Source: Panulirus ornatus
Lineage: Eukaryota; Arthropoda; Malacostraca; Decapoda; Palinuridae
DNA length: 64,000 nt
Direction: 5' to 3'
Assembly: GCF_036320965.1 (NCBI RefSeq)
Contig: NC_092279.1
Span: forward strand, 17,783,741-17,847,740
Every line of letters starts with the position of its first letter. The first letter of the stretch is position 1. Of this stretch, positions 58,026 to 64,000 are shown piece by piece. The notes under the pieces are model-generated. The model ran no database searches and was not told the DNA's origin. It worked only from the letters and a program-made list of their open reading frames with translations. Position numbers and translations under genes: made by a program.

Positions 58026-58978
58026 TCCTGGAACCTGTCATGGAGGATTCCTGGAACCTGTCATGGAGGACTCCTGGAACCTGTCATGGAGGACTCCTGG
58101 AACCTGTCATGGAGGACTCCTGGAACCTGTCATGGAGGACTCCTGGAACCTGTCATGGAGGACTCCTGGAACCTGTCATGGAGGACTCCTGGAACCTGTC
58201 ATGGAGGACTCCTGGAACCTGTCATGGAGGACTCCTGGAACCTGTCATGGAGGACTCCTGGAACCTGTCATGGAGGACTCCTGGAACCTGTCATGGAGGA
58301 CTCCTGGAACCTGTCATGGAGGACTCCTGGAACCTGTCATGGAGGACTCCTGGAACCTGTCATGGAGGACTCCTGGAACCTGTCATGGAGGACTCCTGGA
58401 ACCTGTCATGGAGGACTCCTGGAACCTGTCATGGAGGACTCCTGGAACCTGTCATGGAGGACTCCTGGAACCTGTCATGGAGGACTCCTGGAACCTGTCA
58501 TGGAGGACTCCTGGAACCTGTCATGGAGGACTCCTGGAACCTGTCATGGAGGACTCCTGGAACCTGTCATGGAGGACTCCTGGAACCTGTCATGGAGGAC
58601 TCCTGGAACCTGTCATGGAGGACTCCTGGAACTTGTCATGGAGGACTCCTGGAACTTGTCATGGAGGACTCCTGGAACCTGTCATGGAGGACTCCTGGAA
58701 CCTGTCATGGAGGACTCCTGGAACTTGTCATGGAGGACTCCTGGAACCTGTCATGGAGGACTCCTGGAACCTGTCATGGAGGACTCCTGGAACCTGTCAT
58801 GGAGGACTCCTGGAACTTGTCATGGAGGACTCCTGGAACTTGTCATGGAGGACTCCTGGAACTTGTCATGGAGGACTCCTGGAATCTATCATGGAGGACT
58901 CCTGGAACCTGTCATGGGGGACTCCTGGAACCTGTCATGGAGGACTCCTGAAATCTATCATGGAGGACTCCTGGAACC
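58026..58978. repeat. 23-bp satellite, about 41 copies
   Basis: CTCCTGGAACCTGTCATGGA-GGA repeats almost without change. Units with ACTTGTC appear only after about 58630, and AATCTATC or GGGGGA variants only near the end. The unit has no stop in any forward phase, so three overlapping forward frames of 303-450 codons stay open, each as a 23-residue repeat. Reverse frames are closed by TGA in each cycle of three. I regard the frames as artefacts. Confidence 0.97.
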
Positions 58979-59179
58979 CGTCTTTCCACACAGCTGGGAC
59001 CCAGGCAGTTCACCAGGGACGGGAAAAAAGAAATATTTACCATCGTCTGCTGGACATTTACGAAGACCAAGTTAGGTTCAAAGGTCGAGCTAATCTTCGA
59101 GTTCATCTGAAGACGTTCACTTTCCACGAGGGGGGTGAGGGTGGGGGGGAGATGGAAGGACAACAGATAAGAACATGTT

Positions 59180-59470
59180 AGGAAAAAAAAAAGATTATGA
59201 AATAAAGACAGTGGTAACAGGGATGTCGGACAGATGAACACAGAAAGCAAAAGAAGACATGAAAAGAAAAAAAATGCGTGAAAGAAGGACACGGGAGAAA
59301 ATATAGGAAAAAACATATAAGAGAAACATCAAGAACGAAGAACCAATAAGAGATCAGACGGAAAGATTCATCAACAGATACACGAACAAGACGATGTACG
59401 AGAGAGAAAATATAAACACAAGGAAACAATACGGACGGGAGGACAACTGGACACAGCATACGAGATAACC

Positions 59471-59472
<2 letters not shown>
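59180..59472. other. A/G-rich unassigned sequence
   Basis: The plus strand is strongly purine-biased (GAAAGAAG-, AAAAGAAAA-type runs), giving phenylalanine-rich minus-strand frames by composition. Confidence 0.5.
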
Positions 59473-59510
<38 letters not shown>

Positions 59511-59858
59511 GGACGGAGGTTAGTCCCACTGTTATCTGGGTTGAATGGGATAACGAGATTCCAGCCGCAATGATGATGGATGGTAGAGCCAGCCAGTCAG
59601 TGTGTGTGTGGAGGGTGTCGGCCACCTCCCGGAGTCCGGGTTCCCCTCCCTCCCTCCCTCAGGCCAACCCAACTCCTCAAGACGTCAGGGAAATAGCTGC
59701 GGGTCGAGGAGGAACGAGGGCAGGACCGGCCCCTCTCCCGGAGGACTTTTAAACGGCTCTTCTTCATGTGGGTTGTCTGTTTCTGCTGCCTGACGTCAGA
59801 AGGCTATCAGCTTCTGCTGCGGACCTACAGCGTTGTGTGTGTGTGTGTGTGTGTGTGT
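59473..59858. repeat. Two (GT)n microsatellites
   Basis: (GT)n at 59473-59507 and 59834-59858. Confidence 0.95.
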
Positions 59859-59969
59859 TGGGTGATCTTCCTCTGCCTGATGACCAGCTGTTCCTTCATT
59901 ACACTCTCCTCTCCACCACCCTCATTCCTCCGCTTTCCCTGTCTCACTACCGCCTTACTTTCTGGTCTT

Positions 59970-60009
59970 CTTCTTCTTCTTCTTCTTCTTCTTCTTCTTC
60001 TTCTTCTTC
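59970..60009. repeat. (TTC)n microsatellite
   Basis: About 13 perfect TTC units. Confidence 0.95.
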
Positions 60010-61596
60010 ATTTCCTCTCACGCAGTATTCTATCGCCTGTTCTCTTCATCCTTCTCTCGTTTTTAGTTCACTATGACGTTCCTGTTTCTCGTGGCCTCTG
60101 ATGGTCTGTCGCAACCCAGGATACCATCCCCTCCTTCTTCGTGTTCTGGTTACTCGACCTTCCCTCAAGCTCCCACGATCTCACCGAACATCTCTCGTGA
60201 TTTCCTCCACTCAGAACGGTCTCACCTTAAGTCCCTCCATCCTCCCAAGTCCATCCACCAGACCCTCGACTCACATCCTCACCTTCATCAACACCTTCTC
60301 TGGGTCGACCGGTACACAGATTTCTCGAAAGAAGATCGACGAGTTTATAGTGTGCCCTCTGACACATCCTGTGGGCGGTGGTGGAAAAGAGGACCCACAG
60401 TGTACTGAAGCTCCAGGAAAACTGGACCTCAGTGAGTGAGTTACATCACAAGTGAGTTGTTTACGAAGACAAGGCAACAACAGTCAGTGAATCTTTTCTC
60501 GCACAAAGGCTGATCAACAATGATTGGATCATAGAACAAGGTATATGATAAAGAAGGTATTTACAGTCGGCAAACTTAGGCTCCGTGCTTATAATCCGAG
60601 GTAGAACACTGTTATGGATGAGATGCTTATACACATCTTGTAGTGGTCGGGAGGAATGATCTCTGGATTTAGTGATTTCAGAAAGTCGAGTACGTTATGT
60701 TGCAGGGTGTGGGAATAGCTTTTGCTAGCAAGGTTTAAATTTGGTCTCTTCAAAACCAACAGGTGAGGCAAACTCCCATGAGTATCCACAGCCCAGCCTG
60801 AGACCGCCACCAAATGTTTGTGTGTGTGTGTGTGTGTGTGATGCGTGAAGGGGGGGAAGAGAAGGGGTTGGATGTACCATATGGAGGAGAGAGAGAGAAG
60901 GAGTGTGGTGCCGGTACCATCATCTGGAGAGGGGAAGGAGTGTGGTACTGATACCAGCCATTACATCGGCAGGGGGGGAGGGAGAAAGTGTGGCACTGGT
61001 ACTAACCACTGCCTGTGTTGGAGGAGGGAGTGTGGCACTGAGGGTGGAGAGGAGGAGGAAGAGGGGAGGGTGTGTGATAGTGGTAACACCCACCACCACA
61101 CAGCAGTCTCCTAACAATGGCCGGAAGTACAACAAAGCACTTAGGTTACTGGCTGTGTTAAGGGCGGTTAACACGGCATTATACGGCCACGACAGGCTGC
61201 AGGGCAAGGCAGGAGGGAGGGAGCTATGTTACTCTCATACACGTCAATCTCTCCATCATTATACGTCTCCTCTTTTAATACTGCACCCTCCGTTAAGGAG
61301 TGAGTGGTGAGGGACTCCGGCAAAGGACTCGAAAGACAAGTCTGCCGTGAGCTGGCTGGGATTTTCTCTCTCTCCTCTGAGAAATTACTTCAAATTTATT
61401 CTTTTCATCAGAGATGATGATAAACGTCTTCTCTCACCAGAGACACCATCACCTCGTTGCTCGTTAGCTGCTGCTGCTGCTGTTGTTGAAGGTCCCCAGA
61501 GGAGGGAGGGTGATGACGAAGGCACAGAAGGGGGTGTGTGAGGGGTCGGGATGGGGACAAGGAGCAGGATGGGTAAGGGGACAAGCATCAGCGAGG
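60010..61596. other. Unassigned sequence
   Basis: This holds a (GT)n at 60820-60841, GTGTGGTACTG / GTGTGGCACTG blocks loosely repeated at 60902-61045 and a (GCT) run at 61468-61483. No gene is recognised. Confidence 0.45.
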
Positions 61597-61642
61597 AGGA
61601 GGAGGAGGAGGAGGAGGAGGAGGAGGAGGAGGAGGAGGAGTG
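61597..61642. repeat. (GGA)n microsatellite
   Basis: About 14 perfect GGA units. Confidence 0.95.
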
Positions 61643-62255
61643 AGTGAGTGGAGGTGATGGGAGGGAGAGGCAGTGGGAGAGTGAGGGGGGGCAATACAAA
61701 CATGGAGGAGACGTGGTTCCCCCACCGCACTGGGAACATCAAATAACCTGTGGAAAATGACAGTCATCCAACACTGAACACCCTACCTTATCTACGGCCT
61801 TACAACTCCAGCTAACAAGTGCATGTGTGTGTGTATATAGTATACATAGGATGAAAGACACGGTGCATATATTGTCGCCCCTGCTCTACCTCCCTGCAGC
61901 AGGAGGAACCTCTCCTGCTGCCTCCCGTCCGAAGCCGTGGCCTCGCGCACGGCCTGGCAGCCCATGCCACGCCCCTGGGACGACTTGTGGTGAGATGGGC
62001 GGGCCCAGGTGAGTGACCTGAGCCTGCGCCACGCCCCACACTTGAACCTGCCCTCACCATGACCTGGAAACCACGGGACACATGAGAGGACCTTATGACA
62101 CAGGAGGCTTGCCATGTAGTGAGTGTGAGAGCCATACTGGCGCGGGGGGGAAGAGGAGGGAAAGGAGGGAGGGAGGGAGGGAAGGCGGCAGAAGTTCAGA
62201 CAGAGAAAGAAAGGCAGGAGAAGGTACACCAGCCAACCGGTTCACTTAATTAATG

Positions 62256-62302
62256 GTGGTGGAGGAGGAGGAGGAGGAGGAGGAGGAGGAGGAGGAGGAG
62301 GT
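62256..62302. repeat. (GGA)n microsatellite
   Basis: About 14 perfect GGA units. Flanks 61643-62255 and 62303-62794 are unassigned. Confidence 0.95.
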
Positions 62303-62794
62303 GGGTGCAGGAGGAGGAGAAGGCCACCAGTCAGCAGTGCCCAGCAGCCACAACACACCACACCGACCCCATCCACCCTCCTCCTCCTGCTGCCGTACCA
62401 GCCAGCGCCACCACATCACACCGGCACAAAACACACCTACGACATCCTCAGCGATCAACACCCTCAGATATTCACGTAACCAAACCTAGCGAGACATAAG
62501 GGAGAAATTCTCATATATAAGACATCAATGAGACTTTTTGCAAGGGATTTCAGAGGAACGTAACCCAGTGAGGTGGACGGGAAATGAGTAAACATATTTG
62601 GCTTTGAGGCACACAGGCCGGCTCGTAGACGCCTTTCTCTGAAAGACATGACCGAGTTTCCTTCAGTCTGTCATCAGGGTTAATGTCTCCGCTGATCTAG
62701 ACGGATCACCAGTTGTGTCGTCTTCTGAGGATCGACCAATATGAAGCTCAGGTCTTCACGGTGCGGGCAACACGTGCGGAAAGTGGACGGGAAT

Positions 62795-63190
62795 ATATAT
62801 ATATGCCCATACACTGGTGCTGAATATACGTAGGTATAACGACAGTAATACATATATATACCAATAAACTCCTGCCGAATACACGTAGGTATAACGACGG
62901 TAATAAATGTATATACCAATAAACTCGTGCTGAATATACGTAGGTATAACGACAGTAATACATGTATATACCCATAAACTCATGCTGAATATACGTAGGT
63001 ATAACGACAGTAATACATGTATATACCCATAAACTCGTGCTGAATATACGTAGGTATAACGACAGTAATACATGTATATACCCATAAACTCGTGCTGAAT
63101 ATACGTAGGTATAACGAGAGTAATACTCGTATACACCCATAAACTCGAACCGAATATATGTGGGTATAATGATAGTAATACTTGAATACA
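62795..63190. repeat. 57-bp minisatellite, about 6-7 copies
   Basis: ATAAACTCGTGCTGAATATA, CGTAGGTATAACGACAGTAA and TACATGTATATACCC repeat with a 57-base period, more diverged at both ends. As 57 is divisible by three, minus-strand frames of 165-270 codons with 19-residue repeats remain open. Nothing supports expression. Confidence 0.95.
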
Positions 63191-63260
63191 ATGACACGAT
63201 CGTCGACACACAAGACTGTACGACCCTTGGGCACGACTGGCATGACCTTCCACCTAACAC
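63190..63260. repeat. GTCGT family, short left-arm remnant
   Basis: TGTACGACCCTTGGGCACGA-CTGGCATGACCTTCCACC matches the left arm of the family. Confidence 0.55.
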
Positions 63261-63364
63261 GTAGCACTCGGGCAGACCTGCACACTGCAGTGGTGTACAC
63301 GACACACACACACCAGACTGTGTGTGTGGTGGGCAGGTTCACCGCAGATGGTGTGTTCTCACTA

Positions 63365-63675
63365 CAGCTCCCTCCTCCTCCTCCTCCTCCTCCTGATGCT
63401 GCTCCCTCCTCCTCCTCCTCCTGATGCTGCTCCCTCCTCCTCCTCCTCCTGATGCTGCTCCCTCCTCCTCCTCCTCCTGATGCTGCTCCCTCCTCCTCCT
63501 GATGCTGCTCCCTCCTCCTCCTCCTCCTGATGCTGCTCCCTCCTCCTCCTGATGCTGCTCCCTCCTCCTCTTCCTCCTGATGCTGCTCCCCCCTCCTCTT
63601 CCTCCTGATGCTGCTCCCTCCTGATGCTGCTCCCTCCTCCTCCTGATGCTGCTCCCTCCTCCTCCTCCTGATGCA
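63365..63675. repeat. (CTC)n-based minisatellite with TGATGCTGCTCC spacers
   Basis: Runs of 2-7 CTC triplets alternate with TGATGCTGCTCC about ten times. Codon-multiple spacing keeps both strands open, including the minus-strand EEEEGAASGG frame of up to 270 codons. Confidence 0.95.
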
Positions 63676-63751
63676 CGTGCGGTGCCGTGACCGATCCTCC
63701 TCAGCCGGATGGGAGGCAGGTGTTGTCCTGGTGACGGCAGCAGCCGCCCCT

Positions 63752-63754
<3 letters not shown>

Positions 63755-63795
<41 letters not shown>
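63755..63795. repeat. (CA)n microsatellite
   Basis: About 20 perfect CA units. The window ends in a T run at 63988-64000. Confidence 0.95.
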
Positions 63796-63797
<2 letters not shown>

Positions 63798-64000
63798 AAC
63801 TGACCTACCATCCAACCTAACAACCTTCATACGGCCACAATGTCCTTGTTACGTCACGGACCACATTGCCGCTCGCTCATAACGTAATAAAAAGGCCGGA
63901 CGAGCCGTCAACGTGTCCCTCTCTCTCTAGTGGCAAGAAGTTGACTCTGTTGTGAGGGTGAGGTAAAGTAAGGCTTCCGTAGTGGGTTTTTTTTTTTTTT

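Noticed and set aside
58026..58978. CRISPR-like direct repeats
   Set aside because: The units are contiguous with no unique spacers, and the setting is eukaryotic.
57829..59181. 450-codon open frame on the plus strand
   Set aside because: It is the 23-bp satellite read in one of three equally open frames. Flanking residues match no family, and the other two frames are just as open.
62980..63792. 270-codon minus-strand frame with Glu/Gly/Ala-rich repeats and a Cys-Val tail
   Set aside because: It strings together a (CA)n array, a (CTC)n-based array and a 57-bp satellite, none of which suggests a gene.

Overview
The window looks like non-coding, repeat-saturated DNA from an arthropod nuclear genome, most likely a decapod crustacean. 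The grounds are very dense perfect dinucleotide arrays of (TA)n, (CA)n, (GA)n and compounds, many minisatellites, broken non-LTR retrotransposons, tRNA-derived SINE-like copies, and the absence of operons or long non-repetitive reading frames. The decapod assignment rests on my memory of similar LINE/SINE tail sequences in lobsters, crabs and crayfish and was not checked. I recognise no host protein-coding gene, rRNA or functional tRNA. Almost every long reading frame is a by-product of a tandem repeat.

Layout. 1-8 kb: microsatellites, an inverted minisatellite (1.04-1.39 kb), 31-, 54-, 23-, 35- and about 20-bp tandem arrays, and a fragment of SINE family B. 8-11 kb: mostly unique-looking sequence. 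12-14.7 kb: two nearly identical 3' ends of a non-LTR retrotransposon (LINE-B), the second joined directly to a SINE-B tail. 15-21 kb: microsatellites, a tRNA-derived SINE and several copies of a palindromic GTCGT-type repeat. 21-25 kb: short duplications and the most gene-like stretch (a TATA/initiator pair and two small open frames, all weak). 25-34 kb: (TA)n arrays, hairpins and the fullest SINE-B copy. 34-46 kb: two LINE-A remnants, triplet arrays and a tRNA-derived SINE. 46-53 kb: 41-, 21- and 24-bp satellites, more GTCGT repeats, a second tRNA-type SINE and a perfect hairpin. 53-64 kb: paired SINE-B/LINE-B tails, a third LINE-A remnant, about 41 copies of a 23-bp satellite, a 57-bp satellite and (GGA)n-derived arrays.

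Three themes link the parts. First, SINE-B and LINE-B share a 3' tail, as expected if the LINE machinery mobilises the SINE. Second, several (TA)n and (CT)n arrays sit exactly at retroelement ends or inside retroelement sequence, suggesting that the elements seeded the microsatellites. Third, a dispersed element with a palindromic core and an expandable 21-bp unit occurs at about 17 loci. It is the best candidate here for an under-described repeat family.
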